Positions 39,998 through 49,577 of a DNA stretch of 64,000 nucleotides are shown piece by piece. A program made the position numbers and the translations under genes. The notes under the pieces were generated by a model that had not been told where the DNA came from, did no database searches, and saw only the letters and a program-made list of their open reading frames with translations. Every line of letters starts with the position of its first letter. Position 1 is the stretch's first letter. This DNA is from Stentor coeruleus. Lineage: Eukaryota; Ciliophora; Heterotrichea; Heterotrichida; Stentoridae. Where the stretch lies: assembly GCA_001970955.1 (NCBI GenBank), contig MPUH01000191.1:1-64000 (forward strand), read 5' to 3'.

Positions 39998-41188
39998 CTA
40001 CAATTCTCTTATATAATAAAAATCCACAATCGGACCACAAAGTATATCGGTCCTATTACTCTCATCATCCTTAACAAAAATCGTATTCGCAAACTGAAAC
40101 CTCGTATCATCCCTTCCTTTTGCACTAACCAACGAATCTACACACTTAAAAGTTTTCGCCCCAGAAATCTTCAAATATAACGAATAATATTCATCAGGAT
40201 AAATTTTAACCGTAGCTTCTAAAGGTACTCTACAAACACCAGCAGTAAAATCTACAACAATCTTAAACACTTTAGAATGTAAATAAACTACTTCACTTCT
40301 TGTTGTTTGACCTCTTAATATTTTTATCTCATTAATTGTCGTCTCTTTATCTAGTTTATAAGGTGTACATACACCAATAGCACAAAGATAGATTTCTTTA
40401 TCAACTTTAAAACTTAATGCATCTATTCTTCCTGAATATTTCCAATTAAGTGCTTTAACATTACGACTTCTTCTTACTAGATATTCTTGTCGATTTGGAT
40501 TAAAAATCCCAATGTTTCCAAGTTTGTTAAAATTACTCCATATCCATTCATCATCAACTAAAACTTCAACTTTATAGCTTGTTTGTAGATTATCATCTTG
40601 TTGGTTGCACATTTTTTGGAATAAAGAATTGATTTTTTCTAAGTAAAATTGTTCTTCGTTTTCGACGTTTTCTCGCATTTTGCCAAAGGTTTGCCGGATT
40701 AGTTGACGGTTTTCTTCGTAGGACTCACGCCATTCTTTGAGCATTGCCTCACTTTTTTCTTTGCGTTTACGGCATTCTTCCATACGGAAAAGATAAGCGG
40801 AACGGATTTGGTCGAGATGCTGATTGATTAGGTTAGGAAGTTCGGGGTCGTTGAGGTTGAGCAGGCCGTGATTGCTGTGGTGTACAACACAAGTGATGCA
40901 GATTGGGTACTTGCACACTTTGCAGTAGAAAAGCAGATCATTGTGATTGCACATAGACAAATCACTAGGATTAAGCTGAGCCTGAATCTGATACACTAAA
41001 ATATTCTTTGGTAGTTCCGACAAAGTCCTAACCTCTGTATATCTACAATGTGGGCATTTTAAAGGTTCTGGCAACAGCAGTAAGCAAGCTTTACAAAATG
41101 TATGCCCACAACTGACTAACAACGGCACTCTATCTTCTTTATCATACTCTTCAAAGCACACTGAACAGTAAGTCAAGCTTTCAACCAT
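39998..41188 (-). CDS. RING / B-box-like / coiled-coil / PHR-domain E3 ligase
   Basis: 396 aa from the ATG at 41188 (MVESLTYCSVC); the longer open frame starts without ATG. RING C3HC4 at about 8-50 (CSVC ... CGHTFCKAC ... CPHC), a B-box-like zinc module at about 83-110 (CNHNDLLFYCKVCKYPICITC and HH), a coiled coil at 130-200, then a C-terminal PHR domain at about 240-396 (RIDALSFKVDKEIYLCAIGV), the beta fold of PAM/Highwire and BTBD1/2. It is TRIM-like in layout and a likely ubiquitin ligase. The start lies 29 bp after the stop of the NDR kinase gene, with TTTTTATA abutting ATG. Confidence 0.88.
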   Translation of the reverse strand: MVESLTYCSVCFEEYDKEDRVPLLVSCGHTFCKACLLLLPEPLKCPHCRYTEVRTLSELPKNILVYQIQAQLNPSDLSMCNHNDLLFYCKVCKYPICITCVVHHSNHGLLNLNDPELPNLINQHLDQIRSAYLFRMEECRKRKEKSEAMLKEWRESYEENRQLIRQTFGKMRENVENEEQFYLEKINSLFQKMCNQQDDNLQTSYKVEVLVDDEWIWSNFNKLGNIGIFNPNRQEYLVRRSRNVKALNWKYSGRIDALSFKVDKEIYLCAIGVCTPYKLDKETTINEIKILRGQTTRSEVVYLHSKVFKIVVDFTAGVCRVPLEATVKIYPDEYYSLYLKISGAKTFKCVDSLVSAKGRDDTRFQFANTIFVKDDESNRTDILCGPIVDFYYIREL

Positions 41189-41217
41189 TATAAAAACTAA
41201 TAATTTTTTAACAGCTA

Positions 41218-42645
41218 TCAAGTAGCAGAATAAGGTTCAAGTCTTTTATTAGGGTCACTAGCTCTTAAAGACTCAAGTTCTTGTAAGGCTAAGACTAAAC
41301 TATTTCTCTGAGTACCTCTTTTATAAGTATACCCGACAAAATCCATATCTTTGCGATATTTAGGTGAAGGGTCTGGAGTACTCACAAATGGCTCATCTTC
41401 TTCAAACTTATCAAAATGCCTAGTATCTGTAGCCCCAGATACAGTTGGCATATAAGGAACAGGCTGACTGTGTATATGCTCCCAGTCAGTACCTTTAAAA
41501 AAAGGATGTGATTTAATCTCATCTGCACTATGAGCCCCAAGTCTATCACTAGGGTCTCTAAGAAGTTTTAATATTAAATCAATAGCTTCAGGGCTGAGTT
41601 CAGGCTCAGGAGGAATTCTCAGAACTTTTTTCCAAGATATGATTTTCTGACATGTAACTGCAGAGTCTTCACTATAAAAAGGTGGATATCCAACAAGCAT
41701 TTCAAACAAAATAACCCCTAAACTCCACCAATCTACTGTTTCATTATACCCTTCTTGAGAAAAAACTTCTGGGGCTATATAATCTGGTGTACCTACAGTA
41801 CTATAAGCAAGTTCTCTTGATCTTTTAAATGAAGCTTTATCTGTAGGTTTAAACAATGATTTATCAGAAGACACAGTAACTAATGAAGGTTGAGGTAAAT
41901 CTGGATCATCTTGACTTCTTCTAAGTTTTATACTATTAGGGACAATCTCAGCAAATTTACATAAACCGAAATCTGATAGTTTAACATGTCCAGTACGATC
42001 TAATAATACATTATCAGGCTTTAAGTCTCTGTGTATATAATTCAGTTTATGTGCAGATTCTATCGCTAAAACGATTTCTGCAGCGTAAAACCTCGCCTCT
42101 GGCTCGGTAAAAATATCTTTTTTCATAAGCAAAGTCATCAAATCTCCTCCAGGTAGATACTCCATACAAAGGTATAAGTAGTCTGAGTCTTGAAAAGAAT
42201 ATTTAAGTTCAACAATCCAAGGGTTGTTTGCTTTAGCTAAAATGTCTCTTTCAGCTTTGACGTGTTTGACCTGATTTTTGCTTTTCATTTCTGTTTTTTT
42301 GAGTTTTTTCATTGCCACAATTTCGTTTGTTTCTTTAACTCTGCATAGTCTTACCTCGCCATAAGCTCCTTTTCCTATTATTGATATTGGCTCGAAGTCG
42401 TTTATTGTCATTTTTTGACGACTTTTACGCATTTGGATTGCTTCTTGATGATGCACTTCTTGTTTGAGAATTTCTTGCTCGATTGTTGATAGATTCATAT
42501 CGCTTATTAGTTTGTTTAGATCGTCCCAGTCTGATTTTTTTTTATCTTCTTCTTCTTTGATTCGAGCATATTTGTGCTCGATGTAAGCTTTTGCTGATTC
42601 TACCCTTTCCCAGCAAGCTTCGGAAATAGTCTTTTCCATTGACAA
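41218..42645 (-). CDS. NDR/LATS-family AGC protein kinase
   Basis: 475 aa. The N-terminal regulatory helices (1-80), the Mob-binding region of NDR kinases, precede the kinase domain at about 84-385. Gly-rich loop GKGAYGEV, Lys113, HRD with Asp207 and DFG 225-227 are intact. Between DFG and APE lies the NDR-specific insert (about 50 residues). The activation site Ser282 (AYSTVGTPDYIAPE) and hydrophobic-motif Thr440 (DFVGYTYKR) match NDR1 positions. Mob1, the partner of NDR kinases, patterns Stentor morphogenesis and regeneration, so this kinase is a candidate effector. Ends in TGA. Sense-strand GGATATAATTGTC precedes ATG. Confidence 0.95.
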   Translation of the reverse strand: MSMEKTISEACWERVESAKAYIEHKYARIKEEEDKKKSDWDDLNKLISDMNLSTIEQEILKQEVHHQEAIQMRKSRQKMTINDFEPISIIGKGAYGEVRLCRVKETNEIVAMKKLKKTEMKSKNQVKHVKAERDILAKANNPWIVELKYSFQDSDYLYLCMEYLPGGDLMTLLMKKDIFTEPEARFYAAEIVLAIESAHKLNYIHRDLKPDNVLLDRTGHVKLSDFGLCKFAEIVPNSIKLRRSQDDPDLPQPSLVTVSSDKSLFKPTDKASFKRSRELAYSTVGTPDYIAPEVFSQEGYNETVDWWSLGVILFEMLVGYPPFYSEDSAVTCQKIISWKKVLRIPPEPELSPEAIDLILKLLRDPSDRLGAHSADEIKSHPFFKGTDWEHIHSQPVPYMPTVSGATDTRHFDKFEEDEPFVSTPDPSPKYRKDMDFVGYTYKRGTQRNSLVLALQELESLRASDPNKRLEPYSAT

Positions 42646-42669
42646 TTATATCCTATCTATGAAGATTAT

Positions 42670-42982
42670 TTACTTCTTTTTCTTATCTTCGATAATGAAA
42701 GTTTTGCATCGGCCAATGACTCTGAGTCTTTTTAGTTTTGATTTTGTGCACTCAAGACGTAAGACAACTTTTTTGGTAGTTTTTGCTTTTTTGTGGAAGA
42801 TAGGTTTAGTTTGACCACCATAACCACTTTGTTTACGATCATAACGCCTTTTACCTTGAGCTGCAAGAGATTCTTTACCTTTCTTATACTGAGTCACCTT
42901 ATGAACAGTGTGAGTCTTTAGCTTTGGACAGTAAGTCCTAATGGTCTTTGGAACTTTAATTAAAGGATATATTTATGTGGTA
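42670..42982 (-). CDS. ribosomal protein eL42 (RPL36A/RPL44), no ATG found
   Basis: The sequence reads [20 protein letters not shown], then [20 protein letters not shown], through the hallmark [17 protein letters not shown] to a Lys-rich end: a nearly full-length large-subunit protein (E-site region). The Pro of TKPIF, linked to cycloheximide sensitivity, is kept. Two oddities. The frame holds no ATG at all, and none occurs on this strand for about 300 bp upstream; the 5' limit given is the preceding in-frame stop region. One Cys of each zinc pair is missing (CPKL, ECTKSK). A non-AUG start, a divergent paralogue or a sequence error are all possible. Confidence 0.8.
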
Positions 42983-43891
42983 TTGATTTTGGAGACTTTT
43001 TGGAAGGATTTGGTTTTTGATGTGAATGCTGGAATAAGGCTGGTTTTTTAAGTTGGGAGATTTTTGAGGAATTTAAGATTATGATGATTAGATGAGATGA
43101 TAAATTTTGTTATTTATAGGTGTTTGCTTTTTAATTAGGTGATAATTTTTGGTGCTTTTTTTTTTTTTGGCAAATAAAGTTGGATTTTTACTTGTTTGTA
43201 GGATTTAATGATTTTAGGGAGGCTAATATTGTATGTTTTTATATATGGAACTCAAAAAAATGACGTAAAGTGATAGTTTTTATTTACTAAAATTTTTATT
43301 AAAAAAGAAGGTGTTATTATATTTATATCATGAAATATATTATAATTTTATCAGTTTCATTACTAAAAAAAAAAATTTCTCGATATAACTAGAAAATACT
43401 AATTTATATCATGGCAATTTTTTGATTTCCAAACCAGGTATAAATATTTTGTTTATTAAATTTTAGTTTTATAAAATATGCATATATTCCTTTATCCAAT
43501 CACTTTAATTACTTCATTGTTTCAATCAAAACTATTTTTGTAATCCTAACAAAAAATTTCGTTACTCTAAACATGAAATTTCCACTTAAATTATCTACCA
43601 AAACCAAATAATTACAAAGTTCACAATTATATAACCTTATACCTCCTTCTAATATAGCAATATGATTTCTTCTATCTTAAAAAAACCCACCTAAATTTAT
43701 CATGCTAATTTTTCCATCATCACATATTCATCTTCTCATAATCTCTGCCAAAAACCCCTTATCAAATCCCAAACTATAAAAAAAATCCTCATTTCCTCAT
43801 ACAAAAGTTCAAAAAAAGTAAAATTTCCTTATATCCCACCAATACAAAAAAATATGCAAAAAAATCATCCAGTTTTACTTATATTATATAA
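42983..43891. promoter_or_regulatory. divergent intergenic region with skew switch
   Basis: 42990-43220 is G-rich and C-poor (upstream of eL42 on the minus strand); 43480-43880 is C-rich and G-poor (upstream of the small plus-strand gene). No ORF and no ATG on the minus strand in 42983-43290. Confidence 0.5.
43881..43891 (+). promoter_or_regulatory. TATA-like element at start codon
   Basis: ATATTATATAA runs into the ATG at 43892; it supports the short gene that follows. Confidence 0.5.
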
Positions 43892-44053
43892 ATGGGGAAT
43901 AGTAAATCTAAGCCTAATAACCAGCCTCCTCCAACAGGTGGGACAACATCAATAAAAAAGAACCCAGATGAGGAAGAGAAAAAGAAAGAAATCCAGTCAA
44001 AACTCAAACAGGTTTCCCAAGGCAACAGATTTATCACCAATGAGCAACTTTAG
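43892..44053 (+). CDS. 53-aa predicted N-myristoylated small protein
   Basis: MGNSKSKPNNQPPPTGG..., 53 aa, ends TAG. Gly2-Asn-Ser-Lys matches the N-myristoyltransferase consensus well. The remainder is polar, with a Lys/Glu helix (DEEEKKKEIQSKLKQV). Support comes from its position: a 400-bp C-rich upstream tract, a TATA-like run touching the ATG and a G-rich downstream flank, exactly as for conserved genes. No known family. It resembles small membrane-tethered signalling or cytoskeletal adaptors. Confidence 0.6.
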   Translation: MGNSKSKPNNQPPPTGGTTSIKKNPDEEEKKKEIQSKLKQVSQGNRFITNEQL

Positions 44054-44748
44054 CTTAATCCTTAAGGTTAACTAGTATGCTTAATTAATAAATAAATGCT
44101 CTAAAAGTTTTAGTAGACAAGATTTTCTAGTAGCAACTATAGTCAAATATTTTATCGAAACAAAACTTTTGAATTTGTCATATAAAACTGAAAGTATAAG
44201 CTTTTTATTAAGTAGGGGTATTAATTTTGATAGGTTTTAAAGGCAAATTAGTTGTATTTTATTAGGATTTTGATTAGAACAGATGAAAGGCAAAATTTAA
44301 GGAAAGGCTAAAAGATTTGATTGAGGCAAAGAATGATTGGCTTTTCATGAGAGAATATTATGAGTATTTGTAAATGATTATAGAGTTTTTATAGGAAAGA
44401 TTTAGTGTAGGAAGGATGATATGATTATCAGAATTCAAAACTTCTGTATTTTATTGTTGAGATATGGTTTTTTATATAGGATGAAGTGAAGGGTTTTTGT
44501 ATTGAAAGAAGACTTATAAAAATTACAGTTATATTTAACTAACCCAACTTGAAGTAATAATATTTACACCAAAACCAATAAAAACTTAACACCCTGATTT
44601 TAAACACACAATCACCAAGCATCCTACCTCATTTTAAATCATTCTTATATCATCTAAATCCTCCTAAGCATATTTTTTCTCTACTTCAATTTTAAATCCT
44701 GACTTTATCAAAAAAAAATCCCTTAAAAACATCTCCCCCCTCTAATAT
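44054..44748. other. intergenic, no gene seen
   Basis: G-rich 44215-44510, then C-rich 44540-44745 before the EPL1-like gene. A 24-codon open stretch at 44300-44372 has no start and is not called. Confidence 0.45.
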
Positions 44749-45555
44749 ATGGATCCAATCGACCCTGACAAGGCCCTCGATGTGTGTTTTTCAGACTCCA
44801 CCTACCACAAAGTCCCTCATCTAGCAACATTCCCTATCCCAGAGTCTTTAATCGTAGATCAGCCTCCATTACCCAAACCTTTCACCTTACCTGATTTCTA
44901 TATAAAAACAAAAAACCTGTCAAATCATTACATAAAATACGAGCCTTCAAATCATGATCTTAACTATTATAACACCGAAAAACCTGAAATCCACCTTAGG
45001 AATTTCGAAAAATTCATTGGAATATGGGAAAAGTCATCAAATCTTAACAAAGCCATAAGTAAAGATAAAGCTTTATCTTTTTGTAATTTTCAAGATAAAA
45101 CTTCTGTTGAAGAAATCTATGAATATTGGCTTACAAGAAGAAATAAACTTGGTTTTCCTTTGACAAGAGGATTTTGGAAAAGCCAAGATAGAACTGATGA
45201 GAATTTAGGTAAGGTTTTTTGTAAGAGAAAAGGGGGGAAAATGAAACTTAGGAATATTAAAGAACGTGAAGTTGAAGGGAAATTCAAAATCCAAAGATTT
45301 TATTGCAATTTGGAGGAATGCAAGGAAATATTGATTTGGGTACTTAGAAGGGAATTGATTAAATTTTATATTTTGAAGCTTATTGTTATGGAATTTGATT
45401 ATAAGAGAAGTGAAAAGTTTCAGATTAAATATAGCCATCCGGACTTTGAACAAATGATTAGAAGTGGATGTGTTGATCAAAGTTTTAAATATAGAAGCCT
45501 TGATACTTACTTGAACCATTATGCGAAAATGCCCCCAGCTTTTAAGATTAATTAA
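44749..45555 (+). CDS. Enhancer of polycomb-like protein (EPL1/EPC family)
   Basis: 268 aa. The region IYEYWLTRRNKLGFPLTRGFW followed by KVFCKRKGGKMKLRNIKERE and a helix of REL-type residues (LIWVLRRELIKFYILKLIVMEF) matches the core of EPC1/EPL1 (VYDYW..KR...PL, then VAFRRR..KMQTRKN, then a long helix). EPL1 is the scaffold of the piccolo NuA4 histone acetyltransferase module with Esa1/Tip60. It is shorter than animal and yeast members and lacks their long C-terminal part. ATG follows CTAATAT. An assembly duplication begins inside the last 20 codons but does not alter the frame. Confidence 0.75.
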   Translation: MDPIDPDKALDVCFSDSTYHKVPHLATFPIPESLIVDQPPLPKPFTLPDFYIKTKNLSNHYIKYEPSNHDLNYYNTEKPEIHLRNFEKFIGIWEKSSNLNKAISKDKALSFCNFQDKTSVEEIYEYWLTRRNKLGFPLTRGFWKSQDRTDENLGKVFCKRKGGKMKLRNIKEREVEGKFKIQRFYCNLEECKEILIWVLRRELIKFYILKLIVMEFDYKRSEKFQIKYSHPDFEQMIRSGCVDQSFKYRSLDTYLNHYAKMPPAFKIN

Positions 45556-45640
45556 TAGTTTTTTATNGAAGCCTTGATACTTACTTGAACCATTATGCGA
45601 AAATGCCCCCAGCTTTTAAGATTAATTAATAGTTTTTTAT
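45494..45640. repeat. assembly duplication around N at 45567
   Basis: 73-bp copies 45494-45566 and 45568-45640, covering the last codons and stop of the EPL1-like gene. The second copy is non-functional. Confidence 0.85.
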
Positions 45641-47018
45641 GGTTTGATAAAAATGCTTGTGAATTTTAGATTTATGAGGATTATTAAGGTGTGGATTAAA
45701 AAAATCATGATTGATTTTCCTGATTTTTAGTTCAATTATAGATTTTTGCCTTGTTTTAGAAATGTGTTGGGATTTTTGGTGATTATTAAGGTGTGGATTA
45801 AAAAATCATAATTGATTTTCCTGATTTTTAGTTCGATTATAGATTTTTGCCTTGTTTTAGAAATGTGTTGGGATTTTTGGTTATTTTTTAGTTTTTAGAT
45901 TAAATTGTGAAATTGGTTGAGGGATTATTTGGAACCTTGGGAATAGTTGTTAGAAGAAATTTCATCTGGCTAGTATTTTCGCTTTTGACTTTCACACTTT
46001 TTATGGCCGTATAAAAACCCTGATTCCAGACCCTAAATTTATTAGGTTAGGAGAAAAAAAAGCATTATCTCAAAGAATAAATACTCAGAATTCTATTATA
46101 GAATTTTTTTTTTGACAATAATGATCAAATATAACATAAATCTAAAATATTTCCTCTGTCTTACTTTTAAATCCAAACTTTCACTATAAAATTATCTAAT
46201 CTTAAAATTTTCAATACAATTTTTTTATTTATTTATTCAAACAACTTATTGATGAACACAATTTCAATATTAAAACCTTATCAGAAATAAAATAAGTTAA
46301 TTATATTAAACAAAAAATCAAATCTGATATCCATTTACCATTTCTAATATTTTATACGAAAATATATTTATATGAATTTCCATCTAAGTATATTATCTTT
46401 TCTCTATCATACACAAATTCTATAGTAAAAAGTATTCAAAGATCATAAATACTACGATTTTTTAATATAAATCAGCATAATCTTGCAAGAATCATTTTAT
46501 TCTAAAATTATACAGAATGATTATCAAAGATAAATCAAAACCTAAAATTTATAATCATGATTATCGTAAATTACAAACTGAGTAGTACAAATAAAAACAT
46601 ATCTACCCTATCAGTCTAAAAAATCCTTCAAATCTTATCTATCCTATAATTCTCCTTTTTAAAGCCCACACCTAATCCTCATCTACAAAATCATCAACCT
46701 TTCCATAATAATTCCTCCATCCTCTATCTCAATAATTTCCATCCTTACCTTAGAGACTTATATTATTCTTATCATCCCCGCATACATTTTTTAATTTTCT
46801 CGCATGTCTTTGTATTAAAAAATTAATATTCACCACATAGTAACTTTCTGACCAAGCCAATATTTTATATAAATACTATCCAAAAAACTACAACAAAATT
46901 CCAATTTAAACAGTATAAAAGCAAGTCTTTCAATAGAAAAATCGAAAATACTTCAAATTATTTTCTAGAACAATTTGCCAATAAAATACATAAATATATT
47001 ATCACGATTAATTAATAT
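45641..47018. other. 1.4-kb gene-free convergent region
   Basis: G/T-rich first part including a real tandem duplication (45679-45881), then a long AT-rich part that becomes C-rich at 46600-46780, the 3' flank of the minus-strand cyclin. No ORF. Confidence 0.5.
45679..45881. repeat. 102-bp near-perfect tandem duplication
   Basis: 45679-45780 and 45781-45881 are adjacent copies differing by about three changes, with no N between them. A recent real duplication, or a collapsed allele difference, in non-coding sequence. Confidence 0.75.
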
Positions 47019-47759
47019 TTAAGCTGAAAGGGACAAACACTTAACTTTATCTGAAATCATTTGTGCGACTTGACAACACTCATTACTACTCAATAAAACT
47101 TCTTTTTCTAGCACACCTAACCAATCCTTGCAAAAGTCTTCAAATTTAGCTTTTTGCAAGACGCATAATGCAGCGGAAACCGCTATAATAATTGGCGAAT
47201 TCCTAGATATTTCGTAATCAGTTAAAGCTACACTGATAAACGCTTCGGCACATTTGCTAATCTTGTTGGAATCAAAATCCTCGCATGTAAAAGCGAATAA
47301 ATAATTGAGAAGTTCGTTCGGAGTAGGAAGATCTATTTTCCAATTCAACACATTGAGAATATATAACTCAGTAGTTATTATGGCTTCTTGGGAAAATCTC
47401 TGATCGCATAATGCGTAAATGGCGCAAGGAGGCATTTCCCGCCCTTCTTCATATTTCAAAGCTATGGAGATACAAATAAGACCAACTAGCTCTAACAAGG
47501 AAAAGTTACTAATAGGCTTCTGACTCAGAAATGAATCAATAAAGTATATTGCTAATTGAACTGTTTTAGATGCTAAGTGTTGGGACTCAGAAAGTTCTAT
47601 AACCCAGTTCATTAGGGTTTCTCTTTGAATAGGGGTTATTTTCCCTTTTTGAGTACTCTCAAGATACTTTGAATTAGCTATTAATGAACTGTCTTGACAT
47701 TTAAGAATCAGATATTCTAAGGTTTCCTTTGTATATAATTTTTTTTTCTGGTTCTCCAT
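47019..47759 (-). CDS. cyclin (cyclin box N and C folds)
   Basis: 246 aa. The cyclin N fold at about 45-150 has RETLMNWVIELSESQHLASKTV and the conserved LAIYFIDSFL and CISIALKYEE, ending LNVLNWKIDLPTPNELLNYL. The cyclin C fold follows at about 155-240. No destruction box or PEST region is obvious, and the N-terminal extension is short (about 40 aa). Likely a CDK-binding cell-cycle cyclin of the A/B/D superfamily; subtype cannot be fixed. GTATTATATAA on the sense strand touches the ATG. Confidence 0.9.
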   Translation of the reverse strand: MENQKKKLYTKETLEYLILKCQDSSLIANSKYLESTQKGKITPIQRETLMNWVIELSESQHLASKTVQLAIYFIDSFLSQKPISNFSLLELVGLICISIALKYEEGREMPPCAIYALCDQRFSQEAIITTELYILNVLNWKIDLPTPNELLNYLFAFTCEDFDSNKISKCAEAFISVALTDYEISRNSPIIIAVSAALCVLQKAKFEDFCKDWLGVLEKEVLLSSNECCQVAQMISDKVKCLSLSA

Positions 47760-47768
47760 TTATATAAT
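47760..47768 (-). promoter_or_regulatory. TATA-like element at start codon
   Basis: Sense-strand ATTATATAA abutting the cyclin ATG. Confidence 0.5.
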
Positions 47769-49040
47769 ACACAAAGAAAAACTTCCATACTGTATTTCTG
47801 GGATTATCTTCAAGAAAACATGGAGGATGATTAATAGTATTTTTTTGTTTTGTAGGGTAGAATTTTTATTTGAAGTGAATGTTTGTTGCCAGGCAATATT
47901 TTACTGTTTAAAATCGTTTTAGTTGTAACTTTCTTGTTTAAAATATTTTGGTTAGTGATTGTTATATGAAATGTATTTGTTATAATAAATATTAAATAAT
48001 TAATCTTAGAAGGTTTCTGATTAAAGGTTCTTTGAATTTTTCTTAATGTTTTGTATTTTGTCTAAGAGTGTTGATTTTCAATAGTTTGCAATATCATTGT
48101 GTATTTGATAGTGATTTAGATTATGCACTAGTGTAAAATAGATGTTATTAGGTATTATTAGGCATTATTGTGATAGACTTTACCTTAAAGACCTTGTGGA
48201 AAATTGTTTTATTTAATTAAGGTTAGTCATCTAATTTTGGTTTAAAACATAAGAAAGTCTTGTCTTTTACTTTTATCATATTATGATGAAAAAGCCGAAA
48301 GCAGGACTAATGCTTGATTTAACCTTAGGATGCTGTTATTTCGATTAAAATTATAAGGTCGCCATACAAGAATAACTCCATTGTTTTTGATAAAAATCTT
48401 ATCAAAATTAGACTAAAATACTAAATTGGGTAGTATTATAAATAGGCTACATAAGTATAGCATTTGTGTAGTAGAAATGCAAAATTGATAATCTTGTGAT
48501 TTTGTATATGCCTTAAGGCTTAGTGTAGGTAGGGACTTATACATTTTAGATGACATTTATTTTATATTTAACCATTTTAACACATAAAGCTAAATTTATA
48601 TATAAGAATTTAAGAAATATAAGCATTCAAATAAGACTTCTTTTTTAGTACCTTTCAAAATATCATTTCTAGTTATATTTAAAAAATTACTCTCAACAAT
48701 CCTTACTCAAAAATTTTAATAGAACTTCTTTTTTAATCTTCATTTTTTCCTTCTTCGTTTTCTTCAAACTTTTTACAATAGTACCTTAACATTCTAGTAT
48801 CAGTCCATAATTTTCTTAAAATTTGGAATTTAAAAGGAATTTTTTTCAGTTATATTAAACACAATAAGCATTTTTATAGAAAAAGCATCAAATCTCTCTT
48901 TAAAACATAAATTTATATCTATTCAGCATTAAAAAACTACCCCCTTCCATTTATTTTACACAAAAATTCTTAAACAAAAATTTTTATCTTCCTATTAAAA
49001 CTATCAAAACCCAATTCTCTTCCCTAAAATCAAAATCAAG
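47760..49040. other. 1.3-kb gene-free region
   Basis: AT-rich, no credible ORF. The first part is G-rich (upstream of the minus-strand cyclin); 48900-49020 is C-rich. Nothing else recognised. Confidence 0.5.
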
Positions 49041-49060
49041 AATAAGAAAAACCTTATAAA

Positions 49061-49139
49061 AATTCTAGCAATGTCTATAAAAAAAATTATCACATAAAAN
49101 AATTCTAGCAATGTCTATAAAAAAAATTATCACATAAAA
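49061..49139. repeat. assembly duplication around N at 49100
   Basis: 39-bp copies 49061-49099 and 49101-49139. Confidence 0.85.
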
Positions 49140-49411
49140 TAACCTTACTGAAGAAATAGAGAAAAATATTTTGAACAAACTTAAGAAGTATTTTTTACTA
49201 AAAAATATAATTTGGATGATGTGGATAATTCTCAGGAAAGATTTAAAGAAGGGAAATTTTTGGTGCAAGAAAGGNATAACCTTACTGAAGAAATAGAGAA
49301 AAATATTTTGAACAAACTTAAGAAGTATTTTTTACTAAAGAATACGATGTGAATGTTGTGGATAATTCTCAGGAAAGATTTAAAGAAGGGAAATTTTTGG
49401 TGCAAGAAAGG
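49139..49411. repeat. assembly duplication around N at 49275
   Basis: 136-bp copies 49139-49274 and 49276-49411. Differences cluster around 49205-49225, so the copies may be diverged alleles. Confidence 0.85.
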
Positions 49412-49577
49412 ATATTGCAGGTGATATTAATACCTTATCGCCTAATAACTATTTGCAGATTATCTTTAAAGCTTAAAGTGAGATTTTTGCTAGAAAGTCT
49501 TTTAAAATATTCAGATTGCTAAGAAATCATTAAATAGAATAAGATTTTTGTATTATAAACCTCTTTTATATCCTTAA

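Larger units (their letters stand above)
49050..49530 (+). pseudogene. decayed coding remnant with duplicated assembly blocks
   Basis: Plus-strand sequence has coding character (LTEEIEKNILNKLKKYF, then NSQERFKEGKFLVQERILQ in another frame) but no intact frame. It is repeated by two assembly joins. The two versions of the block differ at about half a dozen bases within one short segment, consistent with relaxed constraint. Family not recognisable; likely a gene fossil. Confidence 0.35.

Noticed and set aside
44300-44372. Short open stretch reading FKERLKDLIEAKNDWLFMREYY
   Set aside because: Bounded upstream by a stop, no ATG or splice match; lies in purine-rich 3' flank, where such frames are common.
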